A stretch of 64,000 nucleotides of DNA from Cytophaga sp. FL35 (GCF_014349235.1 NZ_JACSOH010000011.1:1-64000), one strand, 5' to 3'. Numbered from the stretch's first letter, positions 54,510-63,846 are shown. A program made the numbers and translations. Notes: generated from the sequence alone by a model not told the origin.

Positions 54510-55226
54510 TTAATTTGTTTTATTCAACGTCCAGTCATACGGATAGTAGGACAACTTGGCATTTTTAGGCAATTTTTCCGTTCTATAGCTGTCTATAAAC
54601 CCTTGCAGGGTTTGACCATCCCTGGTAAAATCTTCCGTGTACCATTCAAATATTTGGGAAATTTTGACCTTGTTTTTATTGATTCGGATAAACGCTTCGT
54701 CATTTAAGGCCCTCTCAGTTTGCTTTTGCAGTTGTTGCTCCAAGTTTTGGGGGGTATAGGCATTTGCAATTATGGGCGGACATCCTAAACCGGCACAGAC
54801 CAAAACAAAATGGAACCTGGGCTCGTTTGGAAATTTGGCACGTAATAAAACATTCTCAATCTCATTTAAGGTACGTTTTTGGCCTCCCACCTCATGTATG
54901 GTCTCATCAAAAAACCCATTAATATCCAAGGGGGACTTAACCGGATAGTTTTCTACAATACCCGCTATCACCAATAAATTGTATGTATTGATCCAAAAGG
55001 ATTTATATTCCTTTGGATTTTCAACGCCTACCCTAACTTCCTTGGCCAGATTTAATATCTCTTTTAAATCTGTGGTATTGCGTTTAATATTCTGATAGTC
55101 CACCCTACCCTCTTTTACATGTGCTTGAAAAAAGGCGTTGGACCTATGAAAAAATTGATCCAAAGTACCTTGACCATAATTGGAGAAGGAAATACTCATC
55201 AGAAGAAAAAGAATAAAGTTTTTCAT
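54510..55226 (-). CDS. DUF547 exported protein
   Basis: 238 residues from the ATG at 55226 (an in-frame TTG lies 21 bases upstream). A signal peptide (ending YGQ, about 17) precedes the DUF547 domain with SFWINTYNLLVIAGIVENYP near 85-104, HEVGGQKRTLNEIEN and the Cys-containing FVLVCAGLGCPPI near 145. Relatives are thought to adopt a papain-like fold, although activity is not established. It lies between two barrel genes on the minus strand, and the FAD oxidoreductase/polyferredoxin genes diverge from this block. Confidence 0.85.
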   Translation of the reverse strand: MKNFILFLLMSISFSNYGQGTLDQFFHRSNAFFQAHVKEGRVDYQNIKRNTTDLKEILNLAKEVRVGVENPKEYKSFWINTYNLLVIAGIVENYPVKSPLDINGFFDETIHEVGGQKRTLNEIENVLLRAKFPNEPRFHFVLVCAGLGCPPIIANAYTPQNLEQQLQKQTERALNDEAFIRINKNKVKISQIFEWYTEDFTRDGQTLQGFIDSYRTEKLPKNAKLSYYPYDWTLNKTN

Positions 55227-55356
55227 ATGTATTGGTTTAGTTTTCAATGGGTCGTAACATTTTTCGCAATCTTACCTGTGAACAGGACAATTCGACCAAA
55301 GGAGGGAAAAAGCCCTTGTATCACAAACAAATACAAGGGCACAGCATCAACTAACA

Positions 55357-56300
55357 CTATTGAGCCATTCTCATAGGGGAAAGCGTACTAAAAGAGTATG
55401 TAAACCCTACATTGAAAAAGTTGGTATCCCCAATATTTCTACCATTTAAGACTGTTCCGTAGCCTGCACTCAACCCTAATCCCGAGACCACAGGAACATA
55501 GGCAGAAAACCCAAAACGAGTATAGTCTACTTTTGTTTCAGGGAAATTACCTGCAAAACCTGGCCCCATGATATCTACCCCATCAGAAGAAGTAGATTGA
55601 TGGTCCAACCAAGCTTCTCCATAAAATTTAGCAGATGCATATCCTAATTTAAAGCTTCCCAAAAAGCCATTGGGGACATCATAATCTACTCCATTGTTTA
55701 CGTTAAAATCATCATCGGTCTTTCCTCTAAGACTATAACCGAGAACAACGGTCGTAAAAAATCCTTTGTTAAAAATAAATGTCCGCCTAGGTGTAAATTC
55801 GTTTTAAAGGCCCCATTACCGATAGCGAGAATACTGTTGGATTCATATCCAGTTGGAATATCAAAACCAAGGGCGGTAATTCCATCCAATCGGCCTCCTG
55901 CAAAAGAAGCACTAAAAGGCCTGTATTTTGCCGCTATGGAAAAATCCTGAAAGCCAGATTCCTCTGTATTTCCACTTATTGGGTCAGGAGCACCCTCACC
56001 CTTAGCTGAAATGTATGGGGCATTGACAATTACTGTAAAGGAATCGCTCAATCCATATTTCCCATAAAGACCAAAAATATTTTGGGTTATTTTCTCATGA
56101 GCAGGAACAGGCCCTGTTTTTTCTTCGCCAACATAAAATTCATCATAGGAAGTTCCGGTATATGAGGCCGTAATGGATATATCTCCCTTTGGGCTGTAGA
56201 ATCCGTCAATAAGGCCCTGGGCATTTAGAGATGGAGTCAAAATCACCATTGCTATAATTGGGACAATACCTACTAAAAAATTTGCTTTCTGTTTTTTCAT
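55357..56300 (-). pseudogene. Outer-membrane barrel gene broken by a single-base frameshift
   Basis: The 5' part (from ATG 56300) encodes a signal peptide (ending LNAQG) and half a barrel, then shifts frame after HLFLTKDF and stops near 55698. Adding one base to the A6 tract at 55756-55761 restores TKDFFTTVVLGYSLRGK and an open frame to 55357, ending with a strand-rich C-terminus. The repaired gene has 314 codons. The rest of the sequence is well kept, so the lesion is recent, a sequencing or assembly slip, or phase variation. Family: Bacteroidetes outer-membrane transporter-like barrel. Confidence 0.8.
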
Positions 56301-56373
56301 CTTCAAGATTTAAGGGGTTAGAATTAAGTTTTGAAAATGATTCTTAGTGAGTTGTGAAGATTTTATAAAGTCT

Positions 56374-56393
56374 ACCTATGGTCTCATATAGGT
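56374..56393. promoter_or_regulatory. Inverted repeat in the divergent spacer
   Basis: ACCTAT (56374-56379) and ATAGGT (56388-56393) are separated by eight bases, in the 302-base spacer between the divergent barrel and oxidoreductase genes. This is a possible regulator site. The arms are short, so chance is possible. Nothing else was identified in the spacer 56301-56602. Confidence 0.3.
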
Positions 56394-56602
56394 CAGAAAT
56401 TCCTTAAAAAAGTAATCTTCTTTGCTATAGCATATACGACCCTAAATTTTCATTTTCACAGCAAATAAAAACGTAACTTATCACAATTCTATAACAGAAA
56501 ACACACAATTATATCCTTATTTAAAAAATCTACAAATTAGATTTCTGTGGTAAGATTTTGAATTGTTTCCGACTCAAACCAAATAAAATACATCAAATAG
56601 CG

Positions 56603-57955
56603 ATGGAGAAAATAGTCATTATAGGAAATGGTATTGCCGGGGTTACGGCAGCCAGACACATTAGAAAGTTATCGGACAAAGAAATTACAATCATTTCTGC
56701 CGAGACGGATTATTTCTTCTCTAGAACAGCTTTGATGTACGTCTATATGGGACACATGAAATTTGAACATACCCAACCTTATGAAAATTGGTTTTGGAAG
56801 AAAAACAGAATCAATCTTATAAAAGGGTATGTGGAAAAAGTGAATCCAAAAGAACAATTGCTACAACTGCAAAATGGACAAGAAATACCCTATGATCAAT
56901 TGATCTTAGCAACGGGATCGAAACCCAATAAATTCGGATGGCCAGGGCAAGATTTAAAAGGTGTTCAAGGATTGGTATCCAAACAGGATTTAGATGCTCT
57001 GGAGGCAAACGCCCCTAATAACAAAGTGTGTAAAAGGGCGGTGGTAGTCGGGGGAGGCCTTATAGGCATCGAACTATGCGAAATGCTTCGTTCAAGAGAA
57101 ATACCTGTCACCTTTATTGTTAGGGAAAGCAGTTTTTGGAACGGTGTTTTACCCAACGGCGAATCGCAATTGATCAATGAACATATTAAAGAGCATCATA
57201 TCGACCTTCGGTTGGGCATGAACCTAGGTGAAATACATGGCGACGAAAACGGAAAGGTCGAAGCCATCACTATTAAAGAGACCGGCGAGGTTATCGATTG
57301 TCAGATGGTAGGTCTTACCGCAGGTGTTACCCCCAATATCAATTTCCTTAAAGATTCTGGAATTGAATTGGGCAAGGGCATCAAAGTGAACAGATTTTTA
57401 GAGACCAATTTCCCGAATATTTTTGCGATCGGTGACTGTGCCGAACAGCATGAAGCTATTGGAAACCGCAGACCTATAGAGGCAGTTTGGTATACCGGTA
57501 GAATGATGGGCGAAACTGTTGCCCAAACCATTTGCGGAAATAAGACCAAATACAATCCCGGTCACTGGTTCAACTCCGCCAAGTTTTTAGATGTAGAGTA
57601 CCAAACCTATGGTTGGGTATTTAGTGAACGTAATAAAAAAGAGTATGAAAAGCACTTTCATTGGCGGCATCCAGAAGAAAAAGTATGCATTACCATGGCC
57701 TACCACGCCGACACCGGTAAATTTTTGGGTTTAAATACCTTTGGCATAAGAATGCGTCATGAAGTATTTGACCGTTGGCTGACCGAAGAGTGTAGTGCGG
57801 ACTATGTATTAGAACACCTAAAGGATGCCAATTTTGACCCTGAGTTCTACAAAGCTTACGAAAATCTTATCGTAGCTAAATATAATACCGACACAGGAAG
57901 TCACATCCAAACCAAGAAAAAGAGCTGGAAAAGAATTTTAAGCCTTGGCGCCTAA
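56603..57955 (+). CDS. NAD(P)/FAD-dependent oxidoreductase, nitrite-reductase-like
   Basis: 450 residues from the ATG at 56603; an in-frame TTG 45 bases upstream is unlikely. FAD site IIGNGIAGVTAARH at residue 5, LILATGSKPNKFGWPG, the NAD site VVVGGGLIGIELCEML near 145, and the second FAD contact IFAIGDCAEQ near 274. The C-terminal 140 residues (YHADTGKFLGLNTFGIRMRHEVF) form an extra domain. It passes electrons between NAD(P)H and a partner; the gene for a membrane polyferredoxin starts 24 bases later, which makes that protein the likely partner. The pathway is unknown. Confidence 0.9.
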   Translation: MEKIVIIGNGIAGVTAARHIRKLSDKEITIISAETDYFFSRTALMYVYMGHMKFEHTQPYENWFWKKNRINLIKGYVEKVNPKEQLLQLQNGQEIPYDQLILATGSKPNKFGWPGQDLKGVQGLVSKQDLDALEANAPNNKVCKRAVVVGGGLIGIELCEMLRSREIPVTFIVRESSFWNGVLPNGESQLINEHIKEHHIDLRLGMNLGEIHGDENGKVEAITIKETGEVIDCQMVGLTAGVTPNINFLKDSGIELGKGIKVNRFLETNFPNIFAIGDCAEQHEAIGNRRPIEAVWYTGRMMGETVAQTICGNKTKYNPGHWFNSAKFLDVEYQTYGWVFSERNKKEYEKHFHWRHPEEKVCITMAYHADTGKFLGLNTFGIRMRHEVFDRWLTEECSADYVLEHLKDANFDPEFYKAYENLIVAKYNTDTGSHIQTKKKSWKRILSLGA

Positions 57956-57979
57956 AACCAAACACTTACAAATTGCATT

Positions 57980-59578
57980 ATGAACAATACAGCAGATAGA
58001 AGTATGGCCTTAACAGGCGAACCTCCAAAGGCCCTGAACTTACAACAGAAACTTGCCACCCTATTCGGTATGACCGGAATGGGTATCTTGGTTCTAGCTC
58101 TTATGAATATCAATTTCGAGAACCGAGCCCTTTGGCTTACCCTTTCATTACTGGCGATTAGCGGAGGTATTGTTTGGTTCTCCTATGCCGCATATGCGAA
58201 TACACAACCTGGCATTAAAAACGACGGGGTTATGTTCAAATCCATTTCAAGTCGTGGTTTTTGGGGCTGGATTGCAGGTATTGCGCTCACAGGTTTTTAC
58301 ATTGTACTTTATTTTTATCCACAGTACTTGGGCCTTACAAAAGAGGGAGATAACACCGGCCTTATTGCTCTTTTTGACCCCTTGAGCAAATTATTGAGTG
58401 GCAACCCTGCCAGCCAATGGTTTGTTTATGGCACGCTTTACACGGTGGCCATTCTTGCATTCGGAATCAAGTTTTTGTACAAGTACCGCCATAACGCCTA
58501 TGAAAGGCTGCGCACCATTAGCGTTATGTTCTTTCAGACCGCTTTCGCTTTTTTGATTCCTGAATTAATGGCAAGACTAAATGGAGAAGGCTTTTCCCTA
58601 CCCTATTACGATCTAAAGAATATTTGGCCCCTTAATTATTATAATTTTGAACGCTATCGGGTGAATAGTTTTATCGATGCAGGCGATATTGGCCTGGCAC
58701 TATTGATTTTTGGAATTCTTTCCATCTTTGTCATCACACCCATTCTCACCTATAAGTACGGGAAACGTTGGTATTGCTCATGGGTTTGTGGCTGCGGCGG
58801 ATTAGCAGAAACGGCAGGAGACTCCTTTAGGCAACTAAGTGATAAAAGTCTTTTTGCTTGGCGGGTCGAAAGGTGGGTCGTACACAGTGTAGTAGTGTTC
58901 GTAACCCTTATGACCACGGCCGTAATTTATTCCTACCTAGGTAACGACACCAGCAAATACTGGTTAACAAAAACAACTTTCTTAATAGGTGTAGCCACTT
59001 TTTTAACGGCCATTTTCGCTTGGGTGATGATATACAAAAGAGAGCAACTGAAAAAAGATGCCACCTACGGGGCTATTGGTTATTTTGTAATCATAATTGC
59101 CTTAATCGGTATACATTTTTTCAGTGGAGATGGCAATGTGTTTCTATTTAAATCTGAAGCCTTGAGAAAAACCTATTCCTTTTTAATAGGAAGTATTTTT
59201 TCGGGTGTGATCGGAACCGGATTCTATCCCATTTTTGGAAATAGGGTATGGTGCCGCTTTGGTTGTCCCATGGCCGCCATCCTGGGCTTTCAACAACGCC
59301 TTTTTTCAAAATTTAGAATAACCACCAATGGTGGACAATGTATATCATGCGGTAATTGTTCCACCTATTGTGAAATGGGTATTGATGTTAGAGCCTACGC
59401 ACAAAAAGGACAAAATATCGTTCGCTCCAGTTGTGTGGGCTGCGGTATCTGTTCTGCGGTGTGCCCTCGTGGCGTGCTTAAATTGGAGAATGGCCCTGCC
59501 AAAGGTAGAATCAACAGCCAAGATGTTCTTTTGGGCAATGATGTTGACCTAATGCAATTGGTAAATGAAAATAAATAA
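57980..59578 (+). CDS. Membrane polyferredoxin, NosR/CcoG/NapH-like
   Basis: 532 residues with about eight to nine transmembrane segments. Cys motifs in order: WYCSWVCGCGG near 263, VWCRFGCPMAA near 423 (NapH/CcoG-type CxxxCP), CISCGNCSTYCEMG near 453 and CVGCGICSAVCPRG near 485. The last two are [4Fe-4S] clusters of a bacterial ferredoxin domain on the cytoplasmic side. The protein should move electrons across or into the membrane from the FAD oxidoreductase encoded directly upstream. It resembles nitrous-oxide and cytochrome-oxidase maturation ferredoxins, but no oxidase or nos genes are near, so the electron acceptor is open. Confidence 0.88.
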   Translation: MNNTADRSMALTGEPPKALNLQQKLATLFGMTGMGILVLALMNINFENRALWLTLSLLAISGGIVWFSYAAYANTQPGIKNDGVMFKSISSRGFWGWIAGIALTGFYIVLYFYPQYLGLTKEGDNTGLIALFDPLSKLLSGNPASQWFVYGTLYTVAILAFGIKFLYKYRHNAYERLRTISVMFFQTAFAFLIPELMARLNGEGFSLPYYDLKNIWPLNYYNFERYRVNSFIDAGDIGLALLIFGILSIFVITPILTYKYGKRWYCSWVCGCGGLAETAGDSFRQLSDKSLFAWRVERWVVHSVVVFVTLMTTAVIYSYLGNDTSKYWLTKTTFLIGVATFLTAIFAWVMIYKREQLKKDATYGAIGYFVIIIALIGIHFFSGDGNVFLFKSEALRKTYSFLIGSIFSGVIGTGFYPIFGNRVWCRFGCPMAAILGFQQRLFSKFRITTNGGQCISCGNCSTYCEMGIDVRAYAQKGQNIVRSSCVGCGICSAVCPRGVLKLENGPAKGRINSQDVLLGNDVDLMQLVNENK

Positions 59579-59580
59579 TC

Positions 59581-60069
59581 ATGTTTAAGAAGGTTTTATT
59601 TATTGGGATATCGTTTTTCCTGGTTTGTTCATTTCAGAGTTCTTCTGACGCCATCTACACCAGAACCTTTTTTGCTTCGGGAGAAATAAAATCGGAAGGC
59701 TGGTCGTCAAATGGTTTAAAAACCAATTATTGGAAAAACTATTTCCAGAATGGAAAAATAGCTTCAGAAGGTCATTATGAAAACAATAAAAAAACCAAAT
59801 ATTGGAAGTTTTTTAATGAGGACGGGCAATTAGTAAAGGAAGGTCACTACGCAGAAGGAAAGAAATATAAATGGTGGTTATTCTATGATCAAGCCGGGCA
59901 TATCAATCACAAATGCCAATTAATGAACGGTAAGAAGAACGGCTACTGTTTAAAATACAAGAACCAAAAACTAACGTCCGCGGAAAAATACAAGAACGGC
60001 CAAAAAATTAAGGAATGGTTTAGCTTTGCCAGCTTCAAAAGGGACAACAATCTTGCAGATTTAAATTAA
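59581..60069 (+). CDS. Exported MORN-like repeat protein
   Basis: 162 residues with a signal peptide (about 1-20). Four or more MORN/YwqK-type repeats of about 22 residues follow, of the form G-x-x-E-G-x-Y/W; examples are GEIKSEGWSSNGLKTNYWK, GKIASEGHYENNKKTKYWK and GQLVKEGHYAEGKKYKWW. Such repeats form beta-hairpin sheets that bind lipids or proteins. Similar proteins are often labelled YwqK-family antitoxins, but no toxin is here. It starts two bases after the polyferredoxin stop and shares a base (TAATG) with the next glycosyltransferase, so it belongs to that operon. Confidence 0.8.
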   Translation: MFKKVLFIGISFFLVCSFQSSSDAIYTRTFFASGEIKSEGWSSNGLKTNYWKNYFQNGKIASEGHYENNKKTKYWKFFNEDGQLVKEGHYAEGKKYKWWLFYDQAGHINHKCQLMNGKKNGYCLKYKNQKLTSAEKYKNGQKIKEWFSFASFKRDNNLADLN

Positions 60070-60779
60070 TGGATCACAATTTTCAAAATCCACCGGACAT
60101 AAAAGTAATTATACCTGCTTTTAATGAAGCAGAATCAATCCAAGAGGTGATAAAAGAAATTCCGGAAATAGTTTCCGAAGTTATTGTGGTAAACAACAAC
60201 TCTTCGGATAAAACAGAAGCCAATGCTAAAGCTGCAGGCGCTACCGTTTTATCGGAAAAAAGAAAGGGGTATGGTTATGCTTGCTTAAAAGGAATGGATT
60301 ATGTGGCGTCGCAATCCAAAACACCCGATATTATCGTATTTCTCGACGGAGACTATTCAGACTATCCAGAGGAATTGACTAAATTGGTGGAACCCATATT
60401 ATTACAAAATTTAGACTTTGTAATTGGAGCACGAGTTAAACGACTTAGAGAAGAAGGAAGCATGACTCCACAGCAAATTTTTGGTAATTGGCTGGCTACA
60501 TTTTTAATGAAATTGCTTTTTGGGGCAACATTTACCGATTTAGGTCCGTTTAGGGCTATAACTTACCCTAAGTTATTGTCTTTGAACATGGAAGACAAAA
60601 CTTATGGTTGGACAGTGGAAATGCAGCTAAAGGCACTTAAAAAGAAATTGGCATATACCGAAGTACCAGTACGTTACAAAAAAAGAATTGGTGTCTCTAA
60701 AGTATCAGGAACCGTAAAAGGTAGTATATTTGCGGGCATAAAAATATTAGGTTGGATTTTCAAATACAGCATAAAATAA
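60069..60779 (+). CDS. GT2 glycosyltransferase, dolichyl-phosphate-sugar-synthase type
   Basis: 236 residues with a GT-A fold: VIIPAFNEAESIQEVI, VIVVNNNSSDKT, VLSEKRKGYGYACLKGM, metal-binding FLDGDYSDYPEEL near 97, and GPFRAITYPKLLSLNM. The C-terminus has a basic hydrophobic segment for membrane association. Relatives transfer a sugar from a nucleotide donor to a polyprenyl phosphate. The downstream polytopic glycosyltransferase (62357) needs exactly such a lipid-linked sugar, so the two may be a donor/user pair (inference). Confidence 0.88.
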   Translation: MDHNFQNPPDIKVIIPAFNEAESIQEVIKEIPEIVSEVIVVNNNSSDKTEANAKAAGATVLSEKRKGYGYACLKGMDYVASQSKTPDIIVFLDGDYSDYPEELTKLVEPILLQNLDFVIGARVKRLREEGSMTPQQIFGNWLATFLMKLLFGATFTDLGPFRAITYPKLLSLNMEDKTYGWTVEMQLKALKKKLAYTEVPVRYKKRIGVSKVSGTVKGSIFAGIKILGWIFKYSIK

Positions 60780-60783
60780 GTCT

Positions 60784-62268
60784 ATGGGATTAGTCATCTC
60801 TTATATCATCTTAGCCATCTATAGCGTTGCGCTTTTATTGATATTTTTCTACAGCTTGGCACAATTGAATCTACTGGTCAACTATTTGGGCCACAAGAGA
60901 CAAAACCAGACGGCTCCAAAATTCAATCTCCTAGATGCAAAGGAAATTCCGCATGTTACCATACAACTTCCCGTGTATAACGAAGAGTATGTTATGGGTA
61001 GACTTTTGGAAAATATTTCAAAAATTGAATACCCAAAAAGTAAACTTGAAATTCAAGTACTCGATGATTCTACAGACGAATCGGTGGTAGAAACCGCTGC
61101 CAAGGTAGAGGAGCTTAAAAAATCGGGACTTGATATAAAGCATATTAGAAGAACCAACAGAAAGGGCTTCAAAGCAGGTGCTTTAAAAGAAGGACTGGAA
61201 ATTGCCAAAGGAGAATTCATTGCCATTTTTGATGCCGATTTTATGCCTTCTGGCGACTGGCTTAAAAAAACGGTCATTTATTTTAAAGATCCCGAAATTG
61301 GCGTGGTCCAAACTCGTTGGGGGCATATTAACCGTGAGTACTCAACCCTTACAAGAATTCAAGCTTTTGCCTTGGACGCCCACTTTACTTTGGAGCAAGT
61401 AGGCAGGAATGCTAAAGGCCATTTTATCAACTTCAACGGTACCGCCGGTATTTGGAGAAAAGAATGCATACTTGATGCCGGTAACTGGGAAGGTGATACC
61501 TTGACCGAAGACCTTGATTTGAGCTACCGCGCGCAATTGAAAAATTGGAAATTCAAGTATCTGGAAGATGTAGAAACTCCTGCAGAACTTCCTGTGGTTA
61601 TCAGTGCAGCTCGTTCGCAACAGTTCCGCTGGAACAAAGGCGGTGCGGAAAATTTCAGAAAATCCGTCATGAGCGTCATTAGCGCCAAAAACATTTCGTT
61701 CAAGACCAAATTTCATGGTGTCATGCACTTATTAAACAGTTCAATGTTCCTATGTGTGTTCTTGGTTTCTATATTGAGTATCCCTGCAATGTACATTAAA
61801 GCACTATATCCGCAATTCGATATTGTTTTTAACCTTTTGAGCTTTTTCGTACTTAGTACTATAATCTTATTTATTTGTTATTGGTTTACCTACAAAAGCA
61901 TACAGGGCAGTAGCTTTGATAATTTTGTAGACTACATCAAGCTATTCTTTACCTTTTTCTCCGTTGCATTGGGCTTTTCATTGCATAATTCCATTGCTGT
62001 TTTAGAAGGCCATATTGGCAAGAGAAGTGAATTTGTGCGTACCCCAAAATTCAATTTGAACAACCTAACGGATTCATGGAAAGGCAATAAATACCTAACC
62101 AAAAAGCTCTCTCCTAACATGATTTTTGAGGCCTTGTTAATGTGCTATTTCCTATTTGGCATGTACAGTGCCATTCCGTTAAATGATTTTGGTTTGTTTC
62201 CATTTCACTTCATGTTATTCCTTGGTTTCGGTTTTGTTTTTACCAAGTCTTTGACGGCCAGAGCTTAA
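60784..62268 (+). CDS. Processive GT2 glycosyltransferase, cellulose-synthase-like
   Basis: 494 residues: one N-terminal helix (about 7-27), a GT-A catalytic domain and four C-terminal helices (from about 315). Catalytic features: VTIQLPVYNEEYVMGRL, VLDDSTDES, FDADFMPSGDWL (metal site), TLTEDLDLSYRAQLKNW (catalytic Asp) and QQFRWNKGGAEN, the QxxRW that binds the growing chain. Closest by look to plant CslA mannan synthases or bacterial glucomannan-type enzymes. It adds sugars in a chain or to a lipid at the inner membrane. It lies four bases after the preceding GT2 gene. Confidence 0.88.
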   Translation: MGLVISYIILAIYSVALLLIFFYSLAQLNLLVNYLGHKRQNQTAPKFNLLDAKEIPHVTIQLPVYNEEYVMGRLLENISKIEYPKSKLEIQVLDDSTDESVVETAAKVEELKKSGLDIKHIRRTNRKGFKAGALKEGLEIAKGEFIAIFDADFMPSGDWLKKTVIYFKDPEIGVVQTRWGHINREYSTLTRIQAFALDAHFTLEQVGRNAKGHFINFNGTAGIWRKECILDAGNWEGDTLTEDLDLSYRAQLKNWKFKYLEDVETPAELPVVISAARSQQFRWNKGGAENFRKSVMSVISAKNISFKTKFHGVMHLLNSSMFLCVFLVSILSIPAMYIKALYPQFDIVFNLLSFFVLSTIILFICYWFTYKSIQGSSFDNFVDYIKLFFTFFSVALGFSLHNSIAVLEGHIGKRSEFVRTPKFNLNNLTDSWKGNKYLTKKLSPNMIFEALLMCYFLFGMYSAIPLNDFGLFPFHFMLFLGFGFVFTKSLTARA

Positions 62269-62356
62269 TTGCAAAAGATTTAGGGTGCTAAAAAATTTGA
62301 TAAGCAATTTCATCTATTTTTAGTATTTTTTCGGTTGCAACCAAACTCAGCTTTTG

Positions 62357-63718
62357 ATGTCCAACCCTTTAATACGATACTGGAAACTACATAAGATACC
62401 CATCTTGCTTGCTTTGCTAAGCTGCATTTTCTATTATGTTTTTGCCTATCAATTAATTCGAACGGATTTTGTAAAGCTCATTACTCTTTTTGCAGCTTTA
62501 TTCTTTATATGCCTAAGGTTGGTTCGCTTTGAAAAATGGAACCTTAGGTTTTTGGCCGTCTGTGGGGTTATTTTCCGCTTGATTTTTTTAATGTCAGAAC
62601 CCAATCTTTCGCAAGACTATTTTCGTTTCATTTGGGATGGCCATCTCGTTTCACAATTTCAAAACCCTTACCTGTTATCACCGGATGTTCTAATAGAACA
62701 GAGCTCAAAACTTATTCCCAATGCAGAACTACTCCATCAAAATATGGGAGACTTGAGTGCCAAACATTACAGCAACTACCCACCGGTGAATCAGTTGTTT
62801 TTTGCTCTTGCCGCATTTTTTGGAGGACAGAGTATTTTCAATTCCATTTTGTTCATGCGCCTAAGTATTATTTTGGCGGATTTGGGTATTCTCTACTTCG
62901 GAAGAAAATTATTAAAGAACCTTAACCAATCACCTCACCTGATATTTTGGTACTTTCTAAATCCTTTGGTGATTATTGAACTCACGGGAAATTTACATTT
63001 TGAAGGAGTTATGCTCTTCTTTTTTGTATGGGCCTTGTATCTGATTTCTATAAAGAAGTGGATGGTAGCCGCCCTACCGTACGCCTTTTCGATATGTGTA
63101 AAATTGGTTCCCTTACTTTTTCTGCCACTTTTCCTTAAATATTTCGGCATAAAGAAAAGTGCCCTATTCTATACACTGATCGTAATGATATGTATTCTGT
63201 TGTTCATTCCGTTTTATTCAAGCGAATTCATCAGCAACTATAGTGAAACCGTAGGATTATGGTTTTCTAACTTTGAATTCAACGCCGGTATTTATAATCT
63301 TGTCAAGTATACGGCCGTTCAATTGGACGCCAAACCATGGGAGCTTATTAAAACCTACGGCACCATTACCCAGGTTCTTACGGTTCTAGTGATTTTAGCC
63401 CTAACGTTTCTCCGTAAAAACGAAAAACTTCCTGTATTGGCCGGTTCAATGCTATGGGCATTGAGTTTCTATTACTTTATAACTCCCACGGTTCACCCTT
63501 GGTACATCATTTTTCCCGTTCTGCTATGTTTATTTACCGAATACCGATTCCCCATAATTTGGTCAGCAGCGGCAACTCTTAGTTATTTCGCGTATTCCAT
63601 GGCTGATTTTCAGGAAAATATGTGGTTATTGACCCTTGAATATTTTTGCGTATTTGGATTTATGCTTTACGAGATTGTTAAATTAGGTAAGCTCAAATTA
63701 ATTTTTCGTAATAATTAA
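62357..63718 (+). CDS. Polytopic membrane glycosyltransferase (mannosyltransferase-like)
   Basis: 453 residues from the ATG at 62357; an in-frame TTG precedes it. About ten to eleven transmembrane helices. The first large loop has SQDYFRFIWDGHLVSQFQNP near 91-110, with an acidic pair of the kind used by GT-C enzymes, and PTVHPWYIIFPVLLC near the C-terminus is typical of alpha-mannosyltransferases using polyprenyl-phosphate sugars. It should finish a glycan or glycolipid on the outer face of the inner membrane. It is 88 bases from the previous gene, so it may be in the same transcript. Confidence 0.8.
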   Translation: MSNPLIRYWKLHKIPILLALLSCIFYYVFAYQLIRTDFVKLITLFAALFFICLRLVRFEKWNLRFLAVCGVIFRLIFLMSEPNLSQDYFRFIWDGHLVSQFQNPYLLSPDVLIEQSSKLIPNAELLHQNMGDLSAKHYSNYPPVNQLFFALAAFFGGQSIFNSILFMRLSIILADLGILYFGRKLLKNLNQSPHLIFWYFLNPLVIIELTGNLHFEGVMLFFFVWALYLISIKKWMVAALPYAFSICVKLVPLLFLPLFLKYFGIKKSALFYTLIVMICILLFIPFYSSEFISNYSETVGLWFSNFEFNAGIYNLVKYTAVQLDAKPWELIKTYGTITQVLTVLVILALTFLRKNEKLPVLAGSMLWALSFYYFITPTVHPWYIIFPVLLCLFTEYRFPIIWSAAATLSYFAYSMADFQENMWLLTLEYFCVFGFMLYEIVKLGKLKLIFRNN

Positions 63719-63728
63719 TACAGAATTG

Positions 63729-63758
63729 TTGTGTTTTAAATGTAAACATGTACATTTG
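63729..63758 (+). promoter_or_regulatory. Consensus promoter at the right edge
   Basis: TTG at 63729-63731, 19-base spacer, TACATTTG at 63751-63758: exact TTG-N19-TAnnTTTG. Transcription should start near 63765, within a few bases of the leader ORF start at 63766. Confidence 0.75.
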
Positions 63759-63765
63759 AATCACG

Positions 63766-63846
63766 ATGAAAGTACCACAAGACATATTTATTCAAATGAG
63801 CAGTAGTGCTCCGGTACGTCCGTTTCGCATCCGTCGTCGCCCGTAA
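63766..63846 (+). CDS. 26-residue arginine-rich leader peptide candidate
   Basis: ATG to TAA, 26 residues ending RPFRIRRRP, with five Arg in the last nine positions, all CGT/CGC codons. A perfect promoter ends eight bases before its start codon, so the transcript would begin almost on the ATG. Its position near the end of the window, without another gene between, fits an attenuation leader for an operon beyond 64000. Arg codons suggest that arginine or charged tRNA-Arg is sensed. The hypothesis depends on the unseen downstream gene. No gene or clear terminator was recognised in 63847-64000. Confidence 0.5.
   Translation: MKVPQDIFIQMSSSAPVRPFRIRRRP

Noticed and set aside
59581-60069. YwqK-family antitoxin and thus a toxin-antitoxin system
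   Set aside because: The repeats match, but no toxin gene is adjacent, the protein has a signal peptide, and it is inside a glycosyltransferase operon.
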